Shown: one piece after another, positions 26,150 to 35,188 of the stretch
How positions within the stretch are numbered: position 1 is the stretch's first letter
Layout of the letters: every line of letters starts with the position of its first letter
DNA from: Pseudomonadota bacterium
GTDB taxonomy: Bacteria > Pseudomonadota > Gammaproteobacteria > Steroidobacterales > Steroidobacteraceae
NCBI GenBank assembly: GCA_018241445.1
Contig: JAFEDT010000001.1
Span: 62,001-126,000, forward strand
Length of the DNA stretch: 64,000 nucleotides
Direction of reading: 5' to 3'
Notes under the pieces: model-generated
Databases searched by the model: none
What the model was told of the DNA's origin: nothing
The model's input: the letters and a program-made list of their open reading frames with translations, nothing else
Position numbers and translations under genes: made by a program

Positions 26150-26746
26150 GTGTCCAATCAAGAGCAACACACCCAACGGTCCTCCAATGGCGACGCGCTG
26201 CTGTTTGCGCGCAACTTCTTCCGGCATCCGCGCATGCTGGGCTCGATCGTGCCCAGTTCGCGCTTCCTCATCAAACAGCTTCTGCAGCCAATCGACTGGC
26301 AACGCGCCGGGGTGATCGTCGAGTACGGCCCGGGCGTCGGCACCATCACCGCGGAACTGCTGCGCCACATGCGCGCCGATGCCACCCTGATTGCGATCGA
26401 GATGAACCCGGACTTCGTCGCCTACCTGAAGCGCACCATTGCCGATCCGCGGCTGCAGGTGGTGGAAGGCTCGGCGGTGGACGTGGCGGAGATCCTGCGG
26501 CACTGCGGGCAGACGCGCGCCGATTACATCATCTCGGGCATCCCTTTCAGCACCATCGACGCGCCGTTGCGCGAGCGCATCTTGCGCAACACGCACGACG
26601 CCCTGCAAAGCCGCGGCGCTTTCCTGGTGTACCAGTTCTCCAGCCGGGTGTTCCAGGATCTGAAGCGCATCTTCGCCTACGTCGGGCGGGGCTTTCAGCC
26701 CCTCAACGTGCTGCCGGCGCACCTGTTCATCTGTTCTACCGGCTGA
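26150..26746 (+). CDS. SAM-dependent methyltransferase, phospholipid N-methyltransferase-like
   Basis: 198 residues. Class I methyltransferase with motif I VEYGPGVGTITAELL (residue about 58) and the N-terminal ARNFFRHPRMLGSIVPSSRFL typical of PmtA/rRNA-dimethylase-like proteins annotated as phospholipid N-methyltransferases. The GTG at 26150 is the only start before the conserved N-terminus. The phosphatidylethanolamine substrate is suggested by family, not proven. Its end overlaps the convergent DUF885 gene by 11 bp. Confidence 0.82.
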   Translation: MSNQEQHTQRSSNGDALLFARNFFRHPRMLGSIVPSSRFLIKQLLQPIDWQRAGVIVEYGPGVGTITAELLRHMRADATLIAIEMNPDFVAYLKRTIADPRLQVVEGSAVDVAEILRHCGQTRADYIISGIPFSTIDAPLRERILRNTHDALQSRGAFLVYQFSSRVFQDLKRIFAYVGRGFQPLNVLPAHLFICSTG

Positions 26747-28757
26747 ATTCGCCCGCCCGCAGTGTGCGCAGCAACTGCTCGCCGAAGTAACCGGGCGGAA
26801 TGGTCCCCTGGCGGATGAACTCCAGGTGGAACTGCTGCGGCGAGTAGCGCGACCCCAATTCCTGCTGCGCCCGCCTGCGCAGTGACAGGATCTGCTCCTT
26901 ACCCAGCCGGTAGGTGATTGCCTGCGTGGGCCAGCGGGCATAACGTCCCACCGCCCCCAGCGCGTTATGACAGCTCGCCTGCTTGGCGGGCAGCTGCAGC
27001 GCCGCGCTGTCCTGGCAAGAGCCCGGCAGGAAATCCACGACCTCGGAGAACAGCGTCACGGCATCGTCGAAGGACAGACGGCCGGTGTGCAGCCCGGTGT
27101 CGATGCGCACGCGCAGATCGCGATACAGCTTGCCACGCAACTGGTAGAGGTGTTCCTCGGGGGTGTAGAAGCCGGACGGAGCCCGCGGCTGCGGCTCGGC
27201 CAGCAGCGCCTCCGAATACAGCGCCCAGCCTTCGGCGGCCAGCGAGTCCTGCCACATCGAGGAGGAATCCTCCACCGCCCCCGGGGTCAGCCAGCGCACC
27301 GGGGATATCTGCCCGCGGAAGCGCGTCAGGACCTTGTAGTACCAGTCGTGCCCGGGGAAGCCCTCGTGCGCCGCCAGGTCCGCCATGGCCGCGTAGTTGT
27401 GTTCCTCGCGCAGTTGCGCCACGTCGTCGCCGGTCGGCGTGACATAGAAGCGGCCCACCCCGCTGCTCTTGAATGGCGGCGCCGGGTAGTAAGCCGCGCC
27501 CTCGATCGAGGCCCGCAGCGGCGGCGGCGTTATGGTGACATCCAGGCGGTACTGGGCCGGCACATCGAACAGCCCGGTGCGGCGCGCGTAGTCGACCAGC
27601 CGCTCGCCCACGCGACGATAGCCCTCGACCATTGCGGCATCGGTCGTCGGCGCATTCTCGCTGACCTGGGTGAACACCTGGCGCACCGTGGCGGCGCCGT
27701 CAGCGGAGTGCGCCCAGTTGTGCGTGGCGGCGATACGCCTCGCCAGGGCTATCATCTCGGCGCGGGTGCGCTCGACGGCCGGCCAGGACGATTCGTACAG
27801 CTGTGCGGCGCTGGAGTTGATGCGCAGGTTGTTGTGCAGGGCCCAGTCGTACTCCTGGCTGCCGGCAGCATAGCGGTCGGCGCGGAATTCGCTCTTGAGG
27901 GCGTCACGTCCGGGCCGCTCTGGTGCACCCTCGAAGAAAGTCGCGGCCACGAAGTCGCGCAGGCGCCGATAGGCCGCGGCCGCATCGTTGCCGGCGGCCT
28001 GCAACTCGCCCACCAGGGCGTCGTGATGGGCGGCGCCGATGTTCGCCGCCGCCAGTTGCGGCAGCGTGTGCGCGAAGTATTCGGCATCCGCCTGTGTGCT
28101 CTGCAGCCCGTAATCGATCAGCACGCGCCAGTCGGGTGTGTTGTGTGCCGCGACGCCGTCGCTGAGCTGCCGCTGGGCGACGGCCAGGTAGGCTGGTACC
28201 GCGCGCGCGCGCGCAATCACGGCCTGCCATTCGGCGTCGGTGCCCAGTTCCTGCCCCTGGGTCGCCGTCATTCCCTGGATCTGCCAGTCAACGCCGCGGA
28301 AAGGTTCATCGACGTAGGAATCCAGGGAGCGCTGCGGGTAGTGGCGCACGCGATGCGCATGCAGCATGAAGGCGATATCGGCCAGGGCGACCGAGCGGTC
28401 AATGCGCCGCGGCGGCGACAGGCGCGCCGGCGCCAGCGCCGCGAACCGGTGGCGGAAATCCTCCAGCCGCGCGTCTTCCTCCTGCACCGCGGCCGGCGAG
28501 TAGTCGCGCAGGCTGCCGTCGATGCCGGCGAGCTGTGGATCGAAGGCCGAGCCCCCCAGGTAGGTTGCCACCACCGGGTACTGCTGCAGCACGTAGGTCA
28601 CAAACTCGTGCTCCAGGGCGGCGAAGCGCCCGTCCGCCTCGTGCTGCAACGGCAGCGGGGTTGCCACCGGCGGGCGCGCCGCTGCGCCTGAGGCCGCTCC
28701 CAGGCCCAGCAATGCAACTGCAAGCAACAGGCGGGGCGATCTGGCAATTTTGTTCAC
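26736..28757 (-). CDS. DUF885 family secreted metallopeptidase-like protein
   Basis: 673 residues. The GTG at 28757 has AAGGA 7 nt upstream and starts a signal peptide (KIARSPRLLLAVALLGLGAASGAAA). The DUF885 body carries the HEGFPGHDWYYK segment (near residue 462), equivalent to the HExxPGH zinc-site motif of this family, and SMWQDSLAAEGWALYSE further on, with a Glu that probably completes the site. Likely a periplasmic peptidase; substrate unknown. It is divergent from the moeB-like gene. Confidence 0.88.
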   Translation of the reverse strand: MNKIARSPRLLLAVALLGLGAASGAAARPPVATPLPLQHEADGRFAALEHEFVTYVLQQYPVVATYLGGSAFDPQLAGIDGSLRDYSPAAVQEEDARLEDFRHRFAALAPARLSPPRRIDRSVALADIAFMLHAHRVRHYPQRSLDSYVDEPFRGVDWQIQGMTATQGQELGTDAEWQAVIARARAVPAYLAVAQRQLSDGVAAHNTPDWRVLIDYGLQSTQADAEYFAHTLPQLAAANIGAAHHDALVGELQAAGNDAAAAYRRLRDFVAATFFEGAPERPGRDALKSEFRADRYAAGSQEYDWALHNNLRINSSAAQLYESSWPAVERTRAEMIALARRIAATHNWAHSADGAATVRQVFTQVSENAPTTDAAMVEGYRRVGERLVDYARRTGLFDVPAQYRLDVTITPPPLRASIEGAAYYPAPPFKSSGVGRFYVTPTGDDVAQLREEHNYAAMADLAAHEGFPGHDWYYKVLTRFRGQISPVRWLTPGAVEDSSSMWQDSLAAEGWALYSEALLAEPQPRAPSGFYTPEEHLYQLRGKLYRDLRVRIDTGLHTGRLSFDDAVTLFSEVVDFLPGSCQDSAALQLPAKQASCHNALGAVGRYARWPTQAITYRLGKEQILSLRRRAQQELGSRYSPQQFHLEFIRQGTIPPGYFGEQLLRTLRAGEFSR

Positions 28758-28884
28758 GATCGATCCTTGTAGCGGGCCCTTGCCGGGCAGCGATGGCGGG
28801 CAAGCATAACAGGCCGTGAATGTCGGCCCCGCCAAGCCCGGCCACGGGTGGCCGGCGGTTTGACACTGGCGGCCGGGTGCGCCG

Positions 28885-30072
28885 ATGCTGCCGGCCATGG
28901 CCACCGCATTACAGCCCCAGGCAGAGCGCCTGTCGGCCCAGGAACGACAGCGCTATCAGCGCCACCTGACGCTGACGGAAATCGGCACCACGGGCCAGCT
29001 GAAGCTGCGCGGCGCACGCGTGCTGATCGTGGGCGCCGGGGGCCTCGGCTCGCCGGCCGCCCTGTACCTGGCGGCTGCCGGCTGCGGCACCATCGGCCTC
29101 GTCGACTGTGACCGCGTCGAACTTTCCAACCTGCAGCGGCAGCTGCTGTTTGAAACCTCCGACGTCGGCGCGCCCAAGGCAACGGCCGGTGCGGCCCGCC
29201 TCCAGGCCATCAATCCCGATATCCGCATTCACGGTCATGCGCTCGAGCTCGACGCCGATAACGTGCGTATCCTCGTGGCGGACTACGACCTGGTGCTGGA
29301 CGGCAGTGACCGGCTGTCGACCCGCTACCTGGTCAACGACGCCTGCGTGATCCTGCGCCGGCCACTGGTGACCGCGGCCATCCACCGCTTCGAGGGCCAG
29401 GTCATGACCTGTCTGCCGGGGCACAGCGCCTGCTACCGCTGCGCCTTCCCGCAGCTGCCCGACGGCGCGGTGGGCAGTTGCGCGCAGGCCGGGGTCCTGG
29501 GCGTCCTGCCGGGCGTACTGGGCACCCTGCAGGCCACCGAGGCAATCAAGCTGATCACCGGCATCGGAGACCCGCTCGCCGGCCGCCTGCTGACCTACGA
29601 CGCGCTCGAGCTGCGATTCTCGGAATTCCAGGTGCCGCGCCGCGCGGATTGCGCTGTCTGCGGCGACCATCCCGTCATCACGGCGGCGACCTTCGCCACC
29701 GCCTGCGCAACTGCCCCGGGAGACTCCATGACCCACGATCCAACGCCCGCCGCGCTGCGGCGCCTGTCCGCCGCGGACCTGCATGCCCTGCTGCAGGCCG
29801 CATCCGCGCCGCAACTGGTGGACGTGCGCGAACCGGTTGAGTTTGCGGCCGGGCACCTGGCCGGATCAGTCAACATCCCGCTGGCGCAGTTGCCGCGCCG
29901 CCTGGGCGAGGTCGACGCGCAGCGTCAGCCAGTCTTCATCTGCCGGGTCGGCGGCCGCAGCATGGCGGCCTGCGGGATTGCGTTGCAGGCGGGCATCGCC
30001 TCCCCGGGCAACCTGGAGGGAGGCATGCTGGCCTGGGCGGCGCAGATCGACCCGTCGCTGCAAGTGCTCTGA
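28885..30072 (+). CDS. moeZ: MoeB/ThiF-type adenylyltransferase fused to rhodanese domain
   Basis: 395 residues. The N-terminal E1-like domain carries the ATP loop GAGGLGSPAALYLAAAGCG (near residue 50) with SNLQRQLLF, and paired zinc cysteines CYRC and CAVC. From about residue 285 there is a rhodanese domain (LVDVREPVEFAAGHLAGSVNIP) with the catalytic Cys in ICRVGGRS. Such fusions (MoeZ, MOCS3-like) adenylate and thiolate small sulfur carriers for molybdopterin or thiamine-type pathways. The partner carrier is not in the window. ATG 28897 is a possible alternative start. Confidence 0.92.
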   Translation: MLPAMATALQPQAERLSAQERQRYQRHLTLTEIGTTGQLKLRGARVLIVGAGGLGSPAALYLAAAGCGTIGLVDCDRVELSNLQRQLLFETSDVGAPKATAGAARLQAINPDIRIHGHALELDADNVRILVADYDLVLDGSDRLSTRYLVNDACVILRRPLVTAAIHRFEGQVMTCLPGHSACYRCAFPQLPDGAVGSCAQAGVLGVLPGVLGTLQATEAIKLITGIGDPLAGRLLTYDALELRFSEFQVPRRADCAVCGDHPVITAATFATACATAPGDSMTHDPTPAALRRLSAADLHALLQAASAPQLVDVREPVEFAAGHLAGSVNIPLAQLPRRLGEVDAQRQPVFICRVGGRSMAACGIALQAGIASPGNLEGGMLAWAAQIDPSLQVL

Positions 30073-30076
30073 TACC

Positions 30077-30835
30077 TCAGCCGGGCGCACAGCGGGAGTT
30101 GGCGAAGGACGGTTTGTGGTCCGCCGCCGCCGGCGCGAGGCTGATGCGCTCCTGCAGCAGTCGCATGGCGGTTGCCGGGTCGTCGACAAACTCGAACAGC
30201 TTCAGATCCTCCGCGGCGATGGTGCCGTGGCGCACCAGCGCGTCGAAGTTGATCACTTCACGCCAGTACTGCGAGCCATACAGCAATACCGGTATCGAAC
30301 GGTCGAGCTTGCGGGTCTGCGCCAGGGTCAGGATCTCGAACAGCTCGTCGAAGGTGCCGAAGCCCCCGGGGAAAGCCACCAGCGCGTGCGCCAGGTGTGC
30401 AAACCACAGCTTGCGCATGAAGAAGTAGTGGAACTCGAAGCACAGCTGCGGTGTGATGTAGTCGTTGGGATGCTGCTCCTGGGGCAGCGAAATATTCAGG
30501 CCGATGCTGCGCCCACCCGCGAGCGCGGCGCCGCGGTTGGCGGCCTCCATGATTCCCGGCCCGCCGCCGGAACACACCACCAGCGGCGTGCCTGGCAGCG
30601 ACTGGCTCCACTGTGTGACCTGGCGCGCCAGCTCAGTGGCCTCCTGGACGTAGCGCCCCATGGGGCCTGAGGCGCGCAGCCGCGCAGACCCGAAAAACAC
30701 CACAGTCGCCTGGACCCCGGCAGCCGTGAAGGTGCGCAGCGGCGCCAGGTACTCGGCGATCATGCGGATCGGCCGGCCCTCCTCCGAAGTCATGAAGGCG
30801 GGATCGCGATAGGCCAGCGGGGGTGTCGTCGTCAT
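30077..30835 (-). CDS. LOG family protein (TIGR00730-like)
   Basis: 252 residues. The lysine-decarboxylase-like Rossmann fold of LOG proteins is shown by VVCSGGGPGIMEAANRGA (near residue 87) and FPGGFGTFDELFE (near residue 155), the nucleotide/phosphoribose site. Members release free base from cytokinin-type or other nucleoside monophosphates; the in vivo role in bacteria is often nucleotide salvage. It lies 4 bp from the convergent moeB-like gene end and is divergent from the deacetylase gene. Confidence 0.9.
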   Translation of the reverse strand: MTTTPPLAYRDPAFMTSEEGRPIRMIAEYLAPLRTFTAAGVQATVVFFGSARLRASGPMGRYVQEATELARQVTQWSQSLPGTPLVVCSGGGPGIMEAANRGAALAGGRSIGLNISLPQEQHPNDYITPQLCFEFHYFFMRKLWFAHLAHALVAFPGGFGTFDELFEILTLAQTRKLDRSIPVLLYGSQYWREVINFDALVRHGTIAAEDLKLFEFVDDPATAMRLLQERISLAPAAADHKPSFANSRCAPG

Positions 30836-30918
30836 GAGTGCGGGCGTCCTTGTGTTGGCGGGGCGCGGCTCGTCATCGCGGGCACGCGCAGGGGCATGAA
30901 CCCTGTCAGACTGCCATC

Positions 30919-31878
30919 ATGCAGTCGCCTGCACAACGAACGCGACGCCCCATCTGCCGCGGCGCGCGCCGCCAACGTGTGGCGCGGCTGTGGGCAACGC
31001 TGGCCGCGTGCGCAGTTGCGTACGCCTTCTGCGGCACCGCGGGCGCAGCCGGCGACGACCCGACCTCGAGCGACGCCCTGCCCCCCCTGGATGCCGGCAC
31101 TTCGCTGCTGGTGGTCGCACCGCACCCGGACGACGAGATCCTCTGCTGCGCAGGCATCATGCAGCGCGTACTCGCCGCGGGCGGCCGGGTGAACGTGGTG
31201 TGGATCACCAGCGGTGACGGCTCGGAACTGTCACTGCTGTTCGCACAGCACAGCATTCTGCCAACGCGGACCGCCAGCCGCACACTGGGCGCGCGCCGCA
31301 TGGCAGAAGCGCGCCGCGCCACGGCGCTGCTGGGCGTCGCGCCCCAGGCGCAGTGGTTCCTGGGTTACCCGGACGGCGCACTCCTGTCGGTGCTGCAACA
31401 GCAGGACCGGCGCATGCCCGCGACCTCGTACTTCACCGACGCGGCCGCGGTGCCCTATCCGGACGCGCTGGCGCCCGGTCACGCCTACCTGCGCGCCAAC
31501 CTGATCGCGGATTTCGCCGCGGTGCTGGAGCGCGCCCAGCCGACCCTGGTGCTCGCTCCCAGCACGCGTGACACGCACCCGGACCATCGCGCGGCGGGGC
31601 TGCTCACCGCGGCAGCAGCGGCAGATGGCCAGCGCTGGCAGCTACGCTACTGGATCGTGCACGGTGGCGAGGGTTGGCCGTCGCCGCGGGGGCTGCACCC
31701 GGGCCTGCCGCTCACGACAGCGCCGCGCCTGGCCGGCGATACCCCGGCCGACCTGGTACTCAGCCCGCAGGAAGAGGACCGCAAGCTGCTGGCGCTGCGC
31801 TGCCACGTCACGCAGATGCAGTTCCTGGCGCCGTTCCTGCTGTCTTTCGTGCGCACCACGGAACTGTTTTACAGGTAG
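30919..31878 (+). CDS. PIG-L/LmbE family deacetylase, secreted
   Basis: 319 residues. An N-terminal hydrophobic segment (RLWATLAACAVAYAFCGTAGAAG) suggests export. The zinc motif APHPDDE (near residue 67) and the later THPDH fit N-acetylglucosaminyl-type deacetylases of the PIG-L fold. The substrate is unknown. The ATG at 30919 is chosen over an upstream frame extension that lacks conserved features. It is divergent from the LOG gene with about 80 bp between. Confidence 0.87.
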   Translation: MQSPAQRTRRPICRGARRQRVARLWATLAACAVAYAFCGTAGAAGDDPTSSDALPPLDAGTSLLVVAPHPDDEILCCAGIMQRVLAAGGRVNVVWITSGDGSELSLLFAQHSILPTRTASRTLGARRMAEARRATALLGVAPQAQWFLGYPDGALLSVLQQQDRRMPATSYFTDAAAVPYPDALAPGHAYLRANLIADFAAVLERAQPTLVLAPSTRDTHPDHRAAGLLTAAAAADGQRWQLRYWIVHGGEGWPSPRGLHPGLPLTTAPRLAGDTPADLVLSPQEEDRKLLALRCHVTQMQFLAPFLLSFVRTTELFYR

Positions 31879-31916
31879 GCGACCTGCCGCCGAGGGCTCT
31901 CGTGCGCCGGAGCCGC

Positions 31917-33293
31917 TCACGCGCCAGTTCGCTGCCGGGCCCTCCCGATCGCGTACGCCAGCACCCCACCCAGGATCACCGCGGCGGTCACACCTGCCAC
32001 CTTGAGGGTCGCCAGCGCCGGATCTGGCTCATTGGGTGGCGGCACGAACCCGAGCACGATCGAGAACGCCGTGGTGGCTACGCCGAGCACTGCAAGGAGG
32101 ACGACTGTCACCCTCCCGCCCGGGATGCGGATTTCGCCGCTCACCGGTGCGCCCGCGGAGAGCCTGATCGCCGCGCCAAACAGCAGCAGGAACGGCAGCA
32201 TCGAAGCTACGACCATCATCTCGATGAGAACGTTATAGGCGCCGCGCACCGACGTCCCGCTCTGCCCCAGGACAACCAGTAACGCGACAATGATCGCCTG
32301 TATCCAGATGGCAGCGGTAACAACCCGCTGCGGGGCTGCGGCCCGTGCGGCCTGCCACGTCAACGGTATGCGCGCGAGAGCCCCGATCCACAGGCAGACG
32401 CTCCCGGCACAATCGAGCACAATACAGACCGCGCCGAGCGGGATGAGCCACGACAAGCCCAGCCGCGAGGCAGCACCTCTTACCGCCTCCATCACTCCGT
32501 ACACACCGCTGGCGTGCTCCGCCGGGATCGCGAGCAGGATGCTCGCCGTGCCCAACATGTAGATAGCCGTAATCATCGGCGCCGCCAGCACGAAAGCCCG
32601 CGGTATGGTGCGGTGCGGGTCACGGATCTCGCCTCGCATGAAGGACACCGCCTCGGGACCCGTCCAGCAAAAGGCCAGCGTCGTCCAGAAGATGACGTCG
32701 GCGAGGCGGAACGTGGGCACGGCGGCGTGACGATTGATCGGCGTGGCGGATCCGAACCGCCACCAGCTGCCCAGCGCCAGTGTCACCAGCAGCAGCGCCC
32801 CCACCCAGCGGCCAACCGCTCCCGCGTTGTTCAGCCACCTGGCAACCACCAGGCCCCGCAGGTTGAGTACTACGGCAAGCGCGAGCAGGGTGAACGAGAA
32901 ACCGATAAACCAGGCCGGTGTGACGCTTGCCGCATCGATGCCGGCCGAAGCGAGGCGCGCACTCCCGGCCGCGAAATACAGCTTCGCCGGGAGGTACACT
33001 ACCGTACCGGCCCAGTAAGTCCACCCGGTCAGAAAGCCGGTGAACGGCCCGAAAGCGCGCTCGCTCCAGGCGAACATGCCGCCGTCATCAGGATAGCGCG
33101 CCGCGAGATACACCACTGACACCGACAGAGGAAGAAAAAACGCGAGCCCCCCTGCCACCCACATGGCGAGCGAGCTCGGCCCGGTCGCAGCGGCGACCGC
33201 GGTCCACTGCAGCGCCGAGCCGGCGGTGACCAGGAACAGTGTGGTATCCCTGAGTCCGAGCGCACGTGTTGGTTGCGCAGATGATGAGCTCAT
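31917..33293 (-). CDS. APC-family amino acid/amine permease
   Basis: 458 residues with about 12 hydrophobic spans. N-terminal GLRDTTLFLVTAGSALQW, the consensus-like YPDDGGMFAWSERAFGPFTGFLTGW after span 2, and FCWTGPEAVSFMRGEIRDPHRTIPRAF around span 6 mark the amino acid-polyamine-organocation superfamily. The substrate is not predictable. It is the only transporter in its neighbourhood and may be downstream of the cardiolipin synthase gene (107-bp gap). Confidence 0.9.
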   Translation of the reverse strand: MSSSSAQPTRALGLRDTTLFLVTAGSALQWTAVAAATGPSSLAMWVAGGLAFFLPLSVSVVYLAARYPDDGGMFAWSERAFGPFTGFLTGWTYWAGTVVYLPAKLYFAAGSARLASAGIDAASVTPAWFIGFSFTLLALAVVLNLRGLVVARWLNNAGAVGRWVGALLLVTLALGSWWRFGSATPINRHAAVPTFRLADVIFWTTLAFCWTGPEAVSFMRGEIRDPHRTIPRAFVLAAPMITAIYMLGTASILLAIPAEHASGVYGVMEAVRGAASRLGLSWLIPLGAVCIVLDCAGSVCLWIGALARIPLTWQAARAAAPQRVVTAAIWIQAIIVALLVVLGQSGTSVRGAYNVLIEMMVVASMLPFLLLFGAAIRLSAGAPVSGEIRIPGGRVTVVLLAVLGVATTAFSIVLGFVPPPNEPDPALATLKVAGVTAAVILGGVLAYAIGRARQRTGA

Positions 33294-33400
33294 CGGCCCC
33301 CGGCGGTCTTATTGGCTGATGATACCGGAGGCCGGCCCGAACCATCGACCCGGGGCGGTGCTGCGGCGCATCAGCCGGATGCGGCGCCACTTGAGGCGGT

Positions 33401-34558
33401 TCAATGCCGCCAGCGGTCCAGGGCGCGGTCGATCGCGCCGGCGATGTTCTCGCGCAACCGGTCCACCCAGGCGCGCTGGCGCCAGTGATGCCGGTTCATC
33501 GCCCGCGAGCTGCCGATGTCTCGGCTGAAGATCGCGGCGGCGGCGGCGCTGACACCCGCATCGTCGATCTCCTGGTTGGCCTCCAGGTTCCAGCGGAAGC
33601 TCCAGCGGTCCAGGTTGCTGGAGCCAACCGACAGCCAGTCATCACACAGCACCAGCTTGGCGTGCAGCATGCGCGGCTGGTACTCGAAGATCTGCACGCC
33701 GCTGCGCAACATCTTGCCGTAGAAGCGCCGTGACGCCTGGCGCACCCACGGGTGATCGGTGCGCGCACCCGGCAGCAGCAGCCGCACGTCCACGCCGCGG
33801 CGCGCGGCGCTGCGCAGGGCGCGGCGGAAGCGCCGCGACGGCACGAAGTAGGCACTCATGATCCACACGCGCTGCGCGGCGGCTTCGATGCGCTGCACGA
33901 CACTGTTGGCGAGTCGCGAGTGCGCACGGGCTTCGCTGAGGATGGCGCGGCCGAGCGCGCCGCCGCTGGCGGCAAGCGCGAGCGCTTCGGGCAGGTCGGG
34001 CAGGTCGGGCAGCGCACCACAGCGCCGCCAGGTGGCGAGGAAAGCTTCCTGCCAGTCCGCCAGCACCGGGCCTTCGATGCTCACCATGAAATCATGCCAG
34101 CGGCCGCCGGCTGTGAAGGTGCCAAAATCGTCGGTGAGCCCCACTCCGCCGACGAAGGCCACACGGCCGTCGCACACCAGCAGTTTGCGGTGATCGCGCA
34201 TCAGGTTGGAGAAGCGCCGCACCAGTCGCAGCGGATTGTAGAAGCGCAGTTCAACCCCGGCCGCAAGCAGCCTGCGCCGGTCGGCGCGCGACAGTCCCAT
34301 GGCGCCGAAGGCATCCAACAGCAGGCACACGCGCACGCCGCGCTGTACCGCGGCGGCAAATGCCTCAATGAACTGCGTCGCGACCGCCCCGGACTCCACC
34401 AGATACATCTCCAGCAGCACGCAGTGCTGGGCCACCTCGATTGCGCGCAGCATCGCGGGGAAGTAGCCGGCGCCATCCTCCAGCAGCACGAAGCGGTTGC
34501 CCGCGCGCCACGGCGCGGGGACCACCCCGACTGCTGCCCCCTGTTGCTGTCCGGCCAT
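33401..34558 (-). CDS. Phospholipase D-like cardiolipin synthase (ClsB-like)
   Basis: 385 residues from the ATG at 34558. Two HKD motifs: DHRKLLVCDGRVAFVGG (near residue 122) and LHAKLVLCDDWLSVGSSNLD (near residue 299), the paired catalytic His-Lys-Asp of the PLD superfamily. No N-terminal membrane spans are seen, so it resembles ClsB/C rather than ClsA. It probably condenses phosphatidylglycerol into cardiolipin. It is divergent from the DUF4337 gene (88 bp). Confidence 0.92.
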   Translation of the reverse strand: MAGQQQGAAVGVVPAPWRAGNRFVLLEDGAGYFPAMLRAIEVAQHCVLLEMYLVESGAVATQFIEAFAAAVQRGVRVCLLLDAFGAMGLSRADRRRLLAAGVELRFYNPLRLVRRFSNLMRDHRKLLVCDGRVAFVGGVGLTDDFGTFTAGGRWHDFMVSIEGPVLADWQEAFLATWRRCGALPDLPDLPEALALAASGGALGRAILSEARAHSRLANSVVQRIEAAAQRVWIMSAYFVPSRRFRRALRSAARRGVDVRLLLPGARTDHPWVRQASRRFYGKMLRSGVQIFEYQPRMLHAKLVLCDDWLSVGSSNLDRWSFRWNLEANQEIDDAGVSAAAAAIFSRDIGSSRAMNRHHWRQRAWVDRLRENIAGAIDRALDRWRH

Positions 34559-34646
34559 TTGCCAACAATGGACGACTGCCCGGGCCGGCGCCACCCGCCT
34601 GCGCCCGCGACCGGGCGTGCGTTATCATGTACGGCAGGGGGCAGCC

Positions 34647-35171
34647 ATGGCGGAAGTCGAGATACACGCAGGTCACCACGAAATCGATGCCTTCGGCAAA
34701 CGCGTGGGCATACTGGTGGGCATGCTGGGCATCGCGCTGGCGGCGGTCACCATCGGCGCCCACCGCGCCCACACGGCGGCCGTCATGTCGCGCACCGAGG
34801 CCAACGACCAATGGTCCTTCTACCAGGCCAAGAAGGAGCGCGAACATCTGCTGGAAGTGAGCGCGCTGCTGGCGGAAAACCTCAGCAACGAACCGGCGCG
34901 GGTCCAGGGCATGGTGGCGAAGTTCCGCAGCGATCGCGAGCGCTACCTGGCGGAGGCGCAGCAGATCCAGCGCGAGGCGCGTGCGCTCGAGGCGGAGTGC
35001 CTGCACCAGGAACTGCGCGCGCTGCGCCTGGACATGAGCGAGGGCTTTCTCGAACTCGGACTGGTGCTGTCGTCGCTGTACTTCCTGGCGCAGCGACGTT
35101 TCTTCCCGGCGCTGGGCGGCAGCGCCGGGGTGCTGGGCCTGCTGCTGGCCTGCTGGGGATTCCTGAGCTGA
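34647..35171 (+). CDS. DUF4337 family membrane protein
   Basis: 174 residues. One membrane span near residues 20-40 (VGILVGMLGIALAAVTIGA), a coiled-coil-like central part (ANDQWSFYQAKKEREHLLE ... AQQIQREARALEAE), and C-terminal hydrophobic segments (ELGLVLSSLYFLA and SAGVLGLLLACWGFLS). The NDQWSFYQAK segment is typical of DUF4337. AGGGGG precedes the ATG. Function unknown. Confidence 0.88.
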   Translation: MAEVEIHAGHHEIDAFGKRVGILVGMLGIALAAVTIGAHRAHTAAVMSRTEANDQWSFYQAKKEREHLLEVSALLAENLSNEPARVQGMVAKFRSDRERYLAEAQQIQREARALEAECLHQELRALRLDMSEGFLELGLVLSSLYFLAQRRFFPALGGSAGVLGLLLACWGFLS

Positions 35172-35188
35172 GGCGTGGATTGCGGCGC

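Noticed and set aside
22060..26746. Two convergent gene ends overlapping by 11 bp each (22060-22070 and 26736-26746)
   Set aside because: Convergent overlaps of this size are common in compact GC-rich genomes, and the equal length looks coincidental.
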